Assembly (NCBI GenBank): GCA_023146255.1
Contig: JAGLCJ010000009.1
Coordinates: 1 to 64,000, forward strand
From: Alcanivoracaceae bacterium
GTDB taxonomy: Bacteria; Pseudomonadota; Gammaproteobacteria; Pseudomonadales; Alcanivoracaceae
DNA length: 64,000 nucleotides
Direction of reading: 5' to 3'
Shown in pieces: positions 24,808 to 34,221 of this stretch (its first letter is position 1; each line of letters starts with the position of its first letter). A program made the position numbers and the translations under genes. The notes below the pieces were generated by a model. That model saw only the letters and a program-made list of their open reading frames with translations, did no database searches and was not told where the DNA came from.

Positions 24808-25950
24808 TTACATGTTGCCGAGAATCGCGTCCTTTACCGACGAGATATTGGCATCAATGGTCATCATGCGGCTGTCGCCACACTGCTTGATGGCCGTGTC
24901 CGGATCCTTCAGACCGTTGCCGGTCAGGGTGCAGACGATGGTGGAGCCTTCCGGAATCCGGCCAGTCTTGATGTCGCGCATGGCACCACCAATCGAGGCA
25001 GCAGACGCCGGCTCACAGAAAATACCTTCACGCTGGGCCAGCAGCTTCTGCGCCGCCAGAATTTCCTCGTCGCTCAGCTCATCAAACCAGCCGCCAGACT
25101 CTTCCTTCACTTTCCAGGCACGATCCCAGCTTTGCGGATTGCCAATGCGAATGGCGGTAGCAACAGTCTCCGGGTTCTTTACCGCTTCACCACGCACAAA
25201 TGGTGCAGAGCCGGCCGCCTGGTAACCGATCATTACCGGCCGATTGCCGACGATCGGGCCACCGGCGTAGCGGCAATTGCCGTCACAGAAGGCGCAGGAC
25301 TCGGTCACCCGGGTGCCCTTCTGCGCCGAGTACTCGCAGTAGCCGATCCAGTGCGCAGTGATATTGCCGGCATTCCCGACGGGCAGGCAGTGGTAGTCCG
25401 GTGCCCGGCCCAGCTCTTCAACAATTTCAAACGCGGCAGTTTTCTGCCCCTGCAAACGATACGGGTTCACCGAGTTGACGATGGTCACCGGTGCCTGCAG
25501 TGCAACCTGCTTGACCAGCTCCATGCCTTCATCGAAGTTGCCACGAATCTGAATGGTTACGGCGCCATACATCATCGCCTGAGCCAGCTTGCCCATGGCG
25601 ATCTTGCCCTCCGGAATCAGCACGAACGCGGTGATCCCGGCGCGTGCTGCATAGGCGGCGGCGGCAGCAGAAGTATTACCGGTGGAGGCACAGATAATCG
25701 CATTGCTGCCTTCTTCCACCGCCTTGGTCACGGCCATGGTCATGCCACGATCCTTGAACGAACCGGTCGGGTTCAGACCCTCGTACTTGACGTAGATATC
25801 AACATCCTTGCCAAGCAGTTTCGGAATGTTCTTGAGCCGGATCAGCGGCGTATTGCCTTCGCCCAGACTGATGATGCGAGTGTCGTCGCTCACCGGCAGA
25901 TGGTCACGGTAGCGGTTAATCAGGCCGGTGTAGCGGTCACGGAATGCCAT
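24808..25950 (-). CDS. thrC: Threonine synthase, short form with a cysteine-rich insert
   Basis: 380 aa. It converts O-phosphohomoserine to threonine using PLP; Lys66 in NPTGSFKDRG is the Schiff-base lysine, and GNAGNITAHW binds phosphate. It is last in xerD-dsbC-hom-thrC, 14 nt after hom, giving consecutive steps to threonine. Residues about 209-236 form an insertion containing SCAFCDGNC (Cys219, 222, 226), with Cys188 and Cys205 near by. That segment is not part of the short-form family core as I recall it and could bind metal or form a redox switch. Otherwise the enzyme looks complete. Confidence 0.93.
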   Translation of the reverse strand: MAFRDRYTGLINRYRDHLPVSDDTRIISLGEGNTPLIRLKNIPKLLGKDVDIYVKYEGLNPTGSFKDRGMTMAVTKAVEEGSNAIICASTGNTSAAAAAYAARAGITAFVLIPEGKIAMGKLAQAMMYGAVTIQIRGNFDEGMELVKQVALQAPVTIVNSVNPYRLQGQKTAAFEIVEELGRAPDYHCLPVGNAGNITAHWIGYCEYSAQKGTRVTESCAFCDGNCRYAGGPIVGNRPVMIGYQAAGSAPFVRGEAVKNPETVATAIRIGNPQSWDRAWKVKEESGGWFDELSDEEILAAQKLLAQREGIFCEPASAASIGGAMRDIKTGRIPEGSTIVCTLTGNGLKDPDTAIKQCGDSRMMTIDANISSVKDAILGNM

Positions 25951-25964
25951 AGCAGTGTCTCTTG

Positions 25965-27269
25965 TTACGCCTTCAGAAGTTCAACACGAATACGAACGAT
26001 ATCGTCGAGCACCGCGTCCAGTGCGGCAATCTCAGCCAGTGCTGAGTTGATATCGCACTCGCGCACCGAATGCGTCATCAGCATGATCGGCACTGGCTGA
26101 TCGTCATCGACATCTTTCTGGAACATGGCTTCGATACCGATGCTGTGCTGCGACAGAATACGGGTGATGTCCGCCAGTACGCCAATACGATCCTGCACGT
26201 GCAAACGGATGTAGAACGGGCAGATCACATCATCCATCGGCAGAATCGGATGGTTCGACAGTACATCGGTGTGAAAACCGAGATACGGTACCCGATGATC
26301 ATGGTCCAGGGTCAGCGCACGCCCCATCTCGATGATGTCTGCCACCACCGCACTACCGGTCGGGCCAGCGCCAGCGCCAGCGCCATAAAACAGGGTCGGC
26401 CCAACGGCATCACCGTCAACCATCACCGCATTCATCACGCCATTCACAGACGCCAGCAAAACGCTCTGCGGAATCAGGGTCGGATGGACCCGCAACTCAA
26501 TCCCGGCGCCGGTATCCTTGGCAATACCAAGGTGCTTGATGCGATATCCGAACTGCTCTGCGGCAGCGATATCCTCTCTGGTCAGACGGCTGATGCCCTC
26601 GGTATAAACGCGAGAAAACTGCAACGGAATGCCGAACGCAATCGAGGCAAGAATGGTCAGCTTGTGCGCCGCATCGATACCTTCGACATCGAAAGTCGGG
26701 TCGGCTTCGGCATAGCCAAGCGCCTGTGCTTCTTTCAACACATCGGCAAAATCACGGCCCTTGTCGCGCATTTCCGTCAGGATGAAATTGCCCGTGCCGT
26801 TGATAATGCCGGCAACCCACTTGATACGATTGGCTGCCAGACCTTCGCCCAGCGCTTTAAGAATCGGCACCCCGCCGGCAACCGCCGCTTCGAAGGCGAC
26901 ATCGACGCCCCTGGCATGCGCCGCCGAGAAGATCTCGTTGCCGTGTTCAGCAATCAGCGCCTTGTTGGCGGTAACCACATGCTTGCCATTGGCAATCGCG
27001 GTCAGCACCAGCTCGCGGGCGGTGGTGGTACCGCCGATCAGTTCGATCAGAATGTCGATCTCGGGGTCGCGGGCGACCTCCATGACATCGCGGGAAACCC
27101 GAATGCCACTGATATCGCAGGCCGCATTGTCACGACGGGCACCGACATGGGCGATTTCGATAGGACGGCCGACCCGACGGGCAATCTCGTCGGCGTTACG
27201 GCGCAGAATATTGACGGTACCGGAGCCGACGGTGCCAAGACCGGCGATACCCACCTTGACTGGATTCAC
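25965..27269 (-). CDS. hom: Homoserine dehydrogenase
   Basis: 434 aa beginning with GTG at 27269, GAGG 5 nt upstream. It reduces aspartate semialdehyde to homoserine. N-terminal NAD(P)-binding loop GIAGLGTVGSGTV, catalytic-domain GTGNFILTEM (about 170) and EADPTFDVEG (about 207), and a C-terminal ACT domain (about 350-430) for threonine feedback (YIRLHVQDRIGVLADITRIL). It is a stand-alone enzyme with no aspartokinase fused. Located between dsbC and thrC, as in Pseudomonas. Confidence 0.96.
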   Translation of the reverse strand: MNPVKVGIAGLGTVGSGTVNILRRNADEIARRVGRPIEIAHVGARRDNAACDISGIRVSRDVMEVARDPEIDILIELIGGTTTARELVLTAIANGKHVVTANKALIAEHGNEIFSAAHARGVDVAFEAAVAGGVPILKALGEGLAANRIKWVAGIINGTGNFILTEMRDKGRDFADVLKEAQALGYAEADPTFDVEGIDAAHKLTILASIAFGIPLQFSRVYTEGISRLTREDIAAAEQFGYRIKHLGIAKDTGAGIELRVHPTLIPQSVLLASVNGVMNAVMVDGDAVGPTLFYGAGAGAGPTGSAVVADIIEMGRALTLDHDHRVPYLGFHTDVLSNHPILPMDDVICPFYIRLHVQDRIGVLADITRILSQHSIGIEAMFQKDVDDDQPVPIMLMTHSVRECDINSALAEIAALDAVLDDIVRIRVELLKA

Positions 27270-27352
27270 TGCAACCTCGTTATCTACGGTGCGCGCGGGG
27301 GATTTCGGGACGGCACACCTTACTGACGAGGCCCGGAGACGTCAATCGGATG

Positions 27353-28099
27353 TCACTGCAAACCGAGGTCCTGAGCCATTTTCGCCGGCGGCAGATAACC
27401 ACCCAGCTGCTCGCCATCGACGGTGAACACGGCCGGAGTACCCGCCACGCCGAACTGCTCGCCGAGCTGGTACTGGCTGGCCACCGGACTGTCACAGTCC
27501 GCGGGGGTCTGGCTGAGCGGCTTGTCCAGCTTGGCCTCGGTCATCGCCAGCTGCCGGTTCGGTGAGCACCAGATATCGCTGAGCACCCTGGCAGCGCTGG
27601 ACTTCAGGCCGCCACGGGGGAACGCCAGATAGTGCACGGTAATGCCCAGATTGTTGTAGTCCGCTATTTGCCGATGCAGCTGCCGGCAATAGCCACAGGT
27701 CACGTCAGTAAACACATAGACCTCGGCCTTTTGCTCGGCTGCCGGGAAGGTGATCAGCTGGTCCGCCTGCAAGGCAGCGATACCCGGCCCGCGAACGGCC
27801 TTCTGACGCTCTTCAATCAGGCTGACGACCCCGGACTCTCTCAACTCCAGAACCTCGCCGGTAAATACGAAGCGGCCATCTGCAGAAATCGTCACCCAGT
27901 CTCCACCTATCTGGACCAGAAACATGCCTGACACAGGTGACGGCTCAACGTTGCTGACTGAAATCCCTGGAAAGGCCTTGAGCAGCCGTTCAATGGCAAC
28001 CGCACTGTCGGCGGCCGCCGGAGATTCCTTTGCCGGGGCACTCTGATCGGCGCAGGCGCTATTCATCAGCAGGGCAAAAACAAGTACTGCAAAACGCAT
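27353..28099 (-). CDS. dsbC: Thiol:disulfide interchange protein DsbC
   Basis: 248 aa from ATG 28099. Signal sequence MRFAVLVFALLMNSACA (a weak lipobox is conceivable), an N-terminal dimerisation domain, and a thioredoxin fold with active site CGYC at Cys135-Cys138 and the cis-Pro loop GVAGTPAVF. It isomerises wrong disulfides in the periplasm. Two further Cys form the usual structural pair (WCSPN, DCDSP). It sits between xerD and hom, 15 nt after xerD. Confidence 0.95.
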   Translation of the reverse strand: MRFAVLVFALLMNSACADQSAPAKESPAAADSAVAIERLLKAFPGISVSNVEPSPVSGMFLVQIGGDWVTISADGRFVFTGEVLELRESGVVSLIEERQKAVRGPGIAALQADQLITFPAAEQKAEVYVFTDVTCGYCRQLHRQIADYNNLGITVHYLAFPRGGLKSSAARVLSDIWCSPNRQLAMTEAKLDKPLSQTPADCDSPVASQYQLGEQFGVAGTPAVFTVDGEQLGGYLPPAKMAQDLGLQ

Positions 28100-28114
28100 G
28101 ATGGTCTCCATGTT

Positions 28115-29080
28115 TCAGTCGCCCTTCGAACCGGCCTGATCACCGCCGGCTCCGGACCGGGGGTGATGACGGGCGTGAAGGTCATGCAGCCGCTGCCGGG
28201 CCACATGGGTATATATCTGGGTAGTAGAAAGATCACTGTGACCCAGTAAAAGTTGCACCACCCTCAGATCGGCGCCGTGATTCAGCAGATGAGTGGCAAA
28301 GGCGTGACGCAGTGTATGGGGGGACAGCGGCTTTTGCACCCCGGCGATGATCGCCAGCTGCTTGATCCGGTGCCAGAAGGTCTGCCGGGTCATCGGCTGA
28401 CCACGCTGGCTGGGAAAGACGATATCATCGCTGGCTCCGGCCAGTAATGTCGGCCGGCTGTGCTGCAGGTAGCGACTGACCCAGTCCTGCGCCTCCTCGC
28501 CAAGCGGCACCAACCGCTCCTTGTTGCCCTTGCCGACCACCCGCACCAGCCCCTGACGCAGGTTCAGCTGTGACAGGGTCAACCCGACCAGCTCCGACAC
28601 ACGCAACCCGGAGGCATACAGTACCTCCAGCATGGCCCGGTCTCGCAGGCCCAGCACGGTATCGGTATCGGCCGCAGCGAGCAGAGCATCGACATCCGCC
28701 TCGGTCAGCGATTTCGGCAGCGGCCGGCCGATCTTCGGCCGCGAAATCAACAGGGTCGGATCCTCAGTGATCAGATTCTCGCGCAGTGCCCAACGGTAGA
28801 ATCCCCGAAGTGCCGACATCTTGCGGGCCACCGAGCGGGCGCTGAGGCCGCGTTGCATCATGTCAGCCAGCCATTCCAGCAGCCGGATCCTGTCAGCCTG
28901 CAGCAACGCCGAACGCTGCTCCGCCAGCCAAAGAGCACATTGCTCCAGATCACTGCGATAGCCAGCCAGGGTATGATCACCCAGTCCCCGCTCCATCCAG
29001 ACGTGATCGAGCCAGCGCTCCAGCAGCATCTGTTCGTTGCCCGGTACCCGGCTCGTCGTCGGATCAGCCCCGCCGTTCAT
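28115..29080 (-). CDS. xerD: Site-specific tyrosine recombinase XerD
   Basis: 321 aa from ATG 29080, GGAG close upstream; the 24-nt longer start is less likely. It resolves chromosome dimers at dif with XerC. N-terminal SAM-like core-binding domain, then the catalytic domain with Arg in YASGLRVSEL, H-x-L-R in SPHTLRHAFATHLL, His in LLGHSDLSTTQ and Tyr in IYTHVARQRL. About 20 extra basic residues follow the tyrosine helix. First gene of xerD-dsbC-hom-thrC. Confidence 0.95.
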   Translation of the reverse strand: MNGGADPTTSRVPGNEQMLLERWLDHVWMERGLGDHTLAGYRSDLEQCALWLAEQRSALLQADRIRLLEWLADMMQRGLSARSVARKMSALRGFYRWALRENLITEDPTLLISRPKIGRPLPKSLTEADVDALLAAADTDTVLGLRDRAMLEVLYASGLRVSELVGLTLSQLNLRQGLVRVVGKGNKERLVPLGEEAQDWVSRYLQHSRPTLLAGASDDIVFPSQRGQPMTRQTFWHRIKQLAIIAGVQKPLSPHTLRHAFATHLLNHGADLRVVQLLLGHSDLSTTQIYTHVARQRLHDLHARHHPRSGAGGDQAGSKGD

Positions 29081-29152
29081 GGCACTCCGCTTTGTTATCT
29101 GCAAGGTGGCCCATTAGACTTCAGACGATAGCGCTTCGCCAGCAGGGGCAGG

Positions 29153-30301
29153 ATGCAGACCTTCATTAGCGAACTCACAGCACGGATCGGCCGGCAACTG
29201 AATGCCTCGGAAGCGCGTCGCAGCGCCATGGTGTGCTGGATTGTCGCGCCGGTTTTTGCCTTGCTCGGCATGTGGGCATTGGCCAGCCATTTTCTGGCGC
29301 CGCAGCAGGATGTGTTTCGTCAGGAAATGATGCTGCCAGTAGCAGGCTATGCCTTTGCCTGCATCACACTCTGGCTTGGCCTCGGTCTGTGGGGACTGCG
29401 ACTGGATCAGCGCCAGACCCACTCACCCGGTTACACCGCGGTGACTCTGTGGGCCTATGCGCTGACCTCCGTCAGCGCCTGCTACCTGATCGGCACCCTC
29501 AATGTGGTCACCGGTCTGGTCATGATGGGCGCGCCGATGTTGGGCCTGATCCTGTTCACCATTCGGCAGGTGCTGGTGGTTTTTGTTGCCGGCCTGCTGA
29601 TGATGCTGACACTGAGTTTGCTGTCAGCACTACAAATGATTCCCTATGCTCCGATTCTGAAACCGGAACAGGCAGCCAGCGCCCACCTCAGTCTGTACTG
29701 GACTTTGTGTCTGATGCTGGCCGGCGGCTTCTATGTGATTTACCAGACCATCATCATGAGCGCGATGGTTCGTGCCTGGCACAGCCGCGAACACGATATC
29801 CGCACCCTCTCACAGACCGATGCGCTCACCGGTGTCGCCAACCGCCGTCATATTCTTGAGCTGCTCGACGAAGTACTGGACAGCAACCGTGGTGCCGACA
29901 ACCCGGTGGCGGTGTTGATGGTGGACATTGATCACTTCAAACGCATCAACGATGACCATGGTCACCTGGTCGGCGATCGCGCCCTGACTGCCGCCGCCGC
30001 CGCGCTGCGCGACTGCCTGCGGCAGGGCGATATGATCGGTCGTTATGGTGGCGAGGAATTCCTTATCGTGCTGCCCGGCACCCGGATCGCTCATGCACTG
30101 GATATTGCCGAGCGCTGCCGGCAAGCCATCGGCGCACTGGCAATCGATACCAACGGCTCGTCTTTGCCACTGACCGCCAGTGTTGGTCTCGCCTGCCGAT
30201 CCCGCAGCGATATCGAGAACAGTGACCACGTCATTCATCTCGCCGATGAAGCCATGTACGAGGCGAAAAAAAATGGTCGTAACCGCGTCGTGGCAGCCTG
30301 A
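29153..30301 (+). CDS. Membrane diguanylate cyclase
   Basis: 382 aa. Six hydrophobic spans (about 25-205) form an N-terminal membrane sensor, followed by a GGDEF domain starting near residue 215 (DALTGVANRRHIL). The active site is GGEEF at 299-303, and the product-inhibition RxxD site is present at 290-293 (RQGD). It makes cyclic di-GMP from two GTP. The signal is unknown. Divergent from xerD. Confidence 0.92.
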   Translation: MQTFISELTARIGRQLNASEARRSAMVCWIVAPVFALLGMWALASHFLAPQQDVFRQEMMLPVAGYAFACITLWLGLGLWGLRLDQRQTHSPGYTAVTLWAYALTSVSACYLIGTLNVVTGLVMMGAPMLGLILFTIRQVLVVFVAGLLMMLTLSLLSALQMIPYAPILKPEQAASAHLSLYWTLCLMLAGGFYVIYQTIIMSAMVRAWHSREHDIRTLSQTDALTGVANRRHILELLDEVLDSNRGADNPVAVLMVDIDHFKRINDDHGHLVGDRALTAAAAALRDCLRQGDMIGRYGGEEFLIVLPGTRIAHALDIAERCRQAIGALAIDTNGSSLPLTASVGLACRSRSDIENSDHVIHLADEAMYEAKKNGRNRVVAA

Positions 30302-30325
30302 GAAATCTCTGAAGGCTGCTGCCAC

Positions 30326-31168
30326 TCAGGGCTGTCGTGACAGCCAGCCCGCCACCTGATTCGCCACCGCCGCCGGCGTTCGCGCCCAGCGGAAATGATC
30401 CGCCTTATCACCCAGCTCCGCCGCACTGATCACCACCTTGTCGACCCGCGCGCTTTGGAACTTATCCGACACCGCCGCCATCGCCGCTTCCGGAGCAAAC
30501 GGATCGTCGGCCAAGCGAATTGAAAGTAACGGTCCGCGGTAGCGACCGATACCCGCATCAAAATTCTCATTCATTCCACGAGCCTGATAGACATTGGTTT
30601 TTGCCAGCGCCAGCCAATCCGCCATCAGCGTACGCGCCTCACGTCCACCGAAGCCGAGCCGATCACCCGGGTAATAACCGAGCAGCAGATTGAACAACGG
30701 AATCAACCTGCACAGCAGTTTTAGCTGGCGCCGGGTTTTGCCGGAAAATGCCTCGGTCCAGGGGCTGCCGCAGGCAGTAATAATGACTCCGGCAATACGC
30801 TCGGGAAGACGCCCTGCGGTAATCGCTGCGTAATGGCCGCCCAGACTGTGCCCCATCAGGTAACAGGGCTGTTCGGGCGCCTGATCCTGCAGCCTGTCCA
30901 GCACCGCGGGAATATCCTGCTGCAGGGCCTCGCGAAAACCGAAATCGGTTTTCCGTGACGGCCGCAGGACGCTGTCGCCATGGCCACGCTGCTCGACCAG
31001 TGCAACGTTCATCCCTGCCTGCTGCAGGGCCACCGCCAGCGGCTGATAGAACCGGGCGCCGACACCCAGCGCTGCCATCAGCACAATGCTCGCGCGGGCC
31101 TGCTCTGCCGGATACCAACTCACCGGCACCTGATAATCATCGCTACTGCTGATCCGCCAGGATTCCAT
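30326..31168 (-). CDS. Alpha/beta hydrolase
   Basis: 280 aa from ATG 31168. Nucleophile elbow GHSLGG at about 110, preceded by VALVEQRGHGDS, with a late Asp/His pair (ADDPFAPE near 217, KADHFRW near 257). A cytoplasmic serine hydrolase; substrate unknown. Convergent with the cyclase gene, 25 bp apart. Confidence 0.85.
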   Translation of the reverse strand: MESWRISSSDDYQVPVSWYPAEQARASIVLMAALGVGARFYQPLAVALQQAGMNVALVEQRGHGDSVLRPSRKTDFGFREALQQDIPAVLDRLQDQAPEQPCYLMGHSLGGHYAAITAGRLPERIAGVIITACGSPWTEAFSGKTRRQLKLLCRLIPLFNLLLGYYPGDRLGFGGREARTLMADWLALAKTNVYQARGMNENFDAGIGRYRGPLLSIRLADDPFAPEAAMAAVSDKFQSARVDKVVISAAELGDKADHFRWARTPAAVANQVAGWLSRQP

Positions 31169-31246
31169 CAACGCATTCCTGTAGACGTGGTTTCAACGGG
31201 ATTCTAGGATGCAATAAAGACCGGCTAACAGAAACCCGGAGAGTCC

Positions 31247-31906
31247 ATGAATCTGCATGAACGCACCAGCCGCTTCCGCCAGCAGTACCGCGACGGGATC
31301 AGTCGTTACTATTCCGGGATTGGCCACCTGCTGTTCGTGTTCGGCTTCGGCGGGGTCCTGATGATTTCAAGCTTTACCCGAGTCAGCGCCTTATCCACCG
31401 CCGTGATTGGCGCAGTCATCTTCGCCCTGCTACTCGGTAATGTCGGTGAGTACGTCGCGCACAAGTCACTGGGCCACAAGAAGCGTCGTTTCGCCGGCCT
31501 GTTCTATTCACGCCACAGCGGTGACCACCATACGTTCTTTACCCACGAGGACTACACCATCAACAACCTGCGCGATCTGCGCGTGGTGCTGTTCCCGGCA
31601 TTTCTGCTGGTTGCCGTCACCCTGCTGATTGCGACTCCGCTGGCATTGGCAGCAAATTATCTGCTCGGCAGGGATGCCGGCTGGGCGATGGCGGGAGGGG
31701 TTTTACTGGCTTATCTGTTTTACGAATTCGTTCATCTGTGCGATCACTTGCCAGACAGCAATCCGGTGACCCGCTGGCCGCTGGTGAAACAGATGCGTGC
31801 CCACCATCGCCATCATCACCACCCGGATGGCAAGGACAGCAACTTCAACGTTACCCTGCCGCTTTCCGACTGGCTGCTGGGCACCAAAGCCGACGGCGAC
31901 AGCTGA
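31247..31906 (+). CDS. Fatty acid hydroxylase / sterol desaturase-family membrane protein
   Basis: 219 aa. Four or so membrane spans, with clustered His motifs of a di-iron membrane hydroxylase: HKSLGHKKRR (about 70), SRHSGDHHTF (about 90), VHLCDHLPDSN (about 165) and RAHHRHHHH (about 188). Such enzymes hydroxylate or desaturate lipids in the inner membrane. GGAGAG precedes the ATG. Substrate is unknown. It abuts the PBP7 gene tail to tail. Confidence 0.82.
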   Translation: MNLHERTSRFRQQYRDGISRYYSGIGHLLFVFGFGGVLMISSFTRVSALSTAVIGAVIFALLLGNVGEYVAHKSLGHKKRRFAGLFYSRHSGDHHTFFTHEDYTINNLRDLRVVLFPAFLLVAVTLLIATPLALAANYLLGRDAGWAMAGGVLLAYLFYEFVHLCDHLPDSNPVTRWPLVKQMRAHHRHHHHPDGKDSNFNVTLPLSDWLLGTKADGDS

Positions 31907-31909
31907 CAA

Positions 31910-32821
31910 TTACTGAACGCTGCCGTTCTGCGACACCGCATCAACCCGATAGGCCGCCGTCCGCTCACGCTCGTAATTTCTCGCAGCGACGGCAATCGAG
32001 CCAGGATCACCGGTTTCCAGCCAGCGCCGGACCCGACCGGCATCACCGATCGGCGTACGCGTGCCGAGTGAGTCCAGTAACACCAGAATGGTCGGTTCAC
32101 CGTTGATCTCTGAGACCATCACCAGACAGCGCCCAGCCTCGGACAGGTAACCGGTTTTGCTCAGGCTGACATCCCAACGGCTGCTACGCACCAGTGGGTT
32201 GGTGTTGCCGTACTGCAGCGAATAACGCGGTTTGCGAAACGTCACCTGATGGAAAGTGGAAGTGGTGACGTCACGGATCCGGTCGTATTGATAAGCAGCG
32301 CGCACCATCTTGACCAGATCTGCGGCAGTTGAGCGATTGTTCGGAGACAATCCGGCCGGATCGAAGAACACCGAATCATCCATGCCCAGCGCCTTGGCCT
32401 TGCTGTTCATCGCCGCCACGAACGCCTTCAATCCACCCGGGAAATGTCGCGCCAGCACATCACAGGCAATGTTCTCGGAAGACATCAGGGCGATGTGCAG
32501 CAGGTCCCCGCGACGCGCCTGCGAGCCATTGCGCATTCTGGTCCAGGCAGTTTTGCCGAGTTTCTGCTCACGCGGTCGCACGGTCAGGTACTCGTCCAGA
32601 TCCAGACCGGCATCCAGTACCACCATCGCCGTCATCAGCTTGGTGATGGAGGCAATCGGCACCTGTCGGTCAGCATGTTTGGCAACCTGCAGCTGGTCGC
32701 CGTCAAGGCTGGCTACCGCCGCGTATACCGACGCCAGCTGCACCGCAGACGGCTGCCCTGCGTGGGCATGCACCAGCATCACTGAGGCGGCCAGCCAGAC
32801 GACCAGACGTCGAATCATCAT
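31910..32821 (-). CDS. pbpG: D-alanyl-D-alanine endopeptidase, PBP7 type
   Basis: 303 aa with signal peptide ending at about residue 21 (VHAHA). Catalytic S-x-x-K is Ser58-Lys61 (IASITKLM), S-x-N is in MSSENIAC and K-T-G in LSKTGYLSEAG. It cleaves peptidoglycan crosslinks in the periplasm. Two adjacent ATGs (32821, 32818) follow a GGAAG; a GTG at 32827 is a less likely start. Divergent from pyrC. Confidence 0.92.
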   Translation of the reverse strand: MMIRRLVVWLAASVMLVHAHAGQPSAVQLASVYAAVASLDGDQLQVAKHADRQVPIASITKLMTAMVVLDAGLDLDEYLTVRPREQKLGKTAWTRMRNGSQARRGDLLHIALMSSENIACDVLARHFPGGLKAFVAAMNSKAKALGMDDSVFFDPAGLSPNNRSTAADLVKMVRAAYQYDRIRDVTTSTFHQVTFRKPRYSLQYGNTNPLVRSSRWDVSLSKTGYLSEAGRCLVMVSEINGEPTILVLLDSLGTRTPIGDAGRVRRWLETGDPGSIAVAARNYERERTAAYRVDAVSQNGSVQ

Positions 32822-32986
32822 GTTCACGCTTCCTGTTCGGCGCCGGCCCCGGACCGCCGCAATGGTTTATGAGGCGGATGGTACCCTGCCAGCGTGCTGC
32901 CGACAAAACCCGCGCATCAGTGGCATGACCGGCGTCACACCCGGTATCCTTTGCAGCCCTGCACTTTAGCCCCAGCGGAGACCGCC

Positions 32987-34024
32987 ATGCGCGACAGCCT
33001 GACTCTGATTCGACCGGATGACTGGCATCTGCATTTTCGCGACGGTGCCCAGCTGCAAGGCACTGTGCCGGCGACCGCCCGGGCGTTCCGCCGGGCCATC
33101 GTCATGCCGAACCTGAACCCGCCGGTGACCAACGCCGAGCGCGCCCGCAGCTACCGCGAGCGCATTCTTGCTGCGGCGCCGGCCGGTTCGGATTTCGAGC
33201 CGCTGATGGTGATCTACCTGACCGACGCCACCACTCCGGCCGATATTGCCGAAGCCGCCGCCAGTGGCTTTGTTTACGCAGCAAAGCTTTACCCGGCCGG
33301 CGCCACCACCAATTCCGACAGCGGCGTGCGCGACCCGTCAGCGATTTATCCGCTGTACGAAGCGCTGGAAAAACATGACCTGCCGCTGCTGCTGCATGGT
33401 GAGGTGACGGAATCAGAGATTGATATCTTTGATCGGGAGAAAGTGTTTATTGATCGCTACCTTGCCGATATTCGGGCGAAATTTCCGGCATTGCGGATTG
33501 TGTTCGAGCATGTCACCACTGCAGACGGGGTGCAGTTTGTTCAGGCCCACGACAAACTGACCGCCGCCACGGTGACGCCGCAGCACCTGATGATGAATCG
33601 CAACGACCTGCTTGCCGGCGGCATTCGCCCGCACAATTATTGCCTGCCGGTGCTGAAGCGACGCGAGCATCAACTGGCCATTCAGCAGGCGGTGCTGTCC
33701 GGTGATTCGCGCTTCTTCCTTGGCACGGATTCGGCGCCACACGCACAGGACAAGAAGGAAGCGGCCTGCGGCTGCGCCGGCTGTTATTCTGCTCCAGCGG
33801 CACTGCCGCTGTATGCGATGTTTTTCGAGCAGCACGGTGCGCTCGACAAGCTGGAGGCGTTTGCCAGTTTCTATGGCGCCGACTTTTATCGCCTGCCGCG
33901 CAACACCGACAAGGTAACGCTGGTGCGGGAGAACTGGGTAATTCCAACCCATGTTGATGTCGGCGGGCTGACGATGGTGCCGTGGCAGGCTGGTGTTGAG
34001 GTGAGTTGGCGGTTGAAAGATTGA
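32987..34024 (+). CDS. pyrC: Dihydroorotase
   Basis: 345 aa from ATG 32987, GGAG upstream; the long in-frame extension before it is not family-like. It closes carbamoyl-aspartate to dihydroorotate in pyrimidine synthesis. Zinc ligands His14 and His16 (DDWHLHFRDG), the carboxylated Lys in YAAKLYPAG, His in LLLHGEVT and FEHVTT, and Asp in LGTDSAPHA are all visible. Length is that of the class II E. coli type. Single gene. Confidence 0.96.
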   Translation: MRDSLTLIRPDDWHLHFRDGAQLQGTVPATARAFRRAIVMPNLNPPVTNAERARSYRERILAAAPAGSDFEPLMVIYLTDATTPADIAEAAASGFVYAAKLYPAGATTNSDSGVRDPSAIYPLYEALEKHDLPLLLHGEVTESEIDIFDREKVFIDRYLADIRAKFPALRIVFEHVTTADGVQFVQAHDKLTAATVTPQHLMMNRNDLLAGGIRPHNYCLPVLKRREHQLAIQQAVLSGDSRFFLGTDSAPHAQDKKEAACGCAGCYSAPAALPLYAMFFEQHGALDKLEAFASFYGADFYRLPRNTDKVTLVRENWVIPTHVDVGGLTMVPWQAGVEVSWRLKD

Positions 34025-34221
34025 GCTTGTGGATATGGCAGTGATCTACCCGGTTACTGTGCCTGCCAGGGGTGAGGCAAGCGTGTTGCGAAGCACTGCT
34101 TCGCGCGCAGCCGAACGCCCGGTAGGGCCGGACCGCGGAGCGGGGTTCACGGCGTTTCCCGGAAATGGCAACACGACAGAACGCCGCACCACCCCGACGC
34201 TGGCACCCGAAAAAACAACGA
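34025..34221. other. Gap between pyrC and the kinase gene, with a small hairpin
   Basis: GCGAAGC (34088-34094), ACT, GCTTCGC (34098-34104) is a perfect 7-bp stem. It lacks a T-tract, so terminator function is uncertain. No gene was recognised in the 197-bp gap. Confidence 0.35.

Noticed and set aside
26070..27326. 418-codon plus frame opposite hom
   Set aside because: Homoserine dehydrogenase motifs on the minus strand are intact, and this frame shows no recognisable domain.
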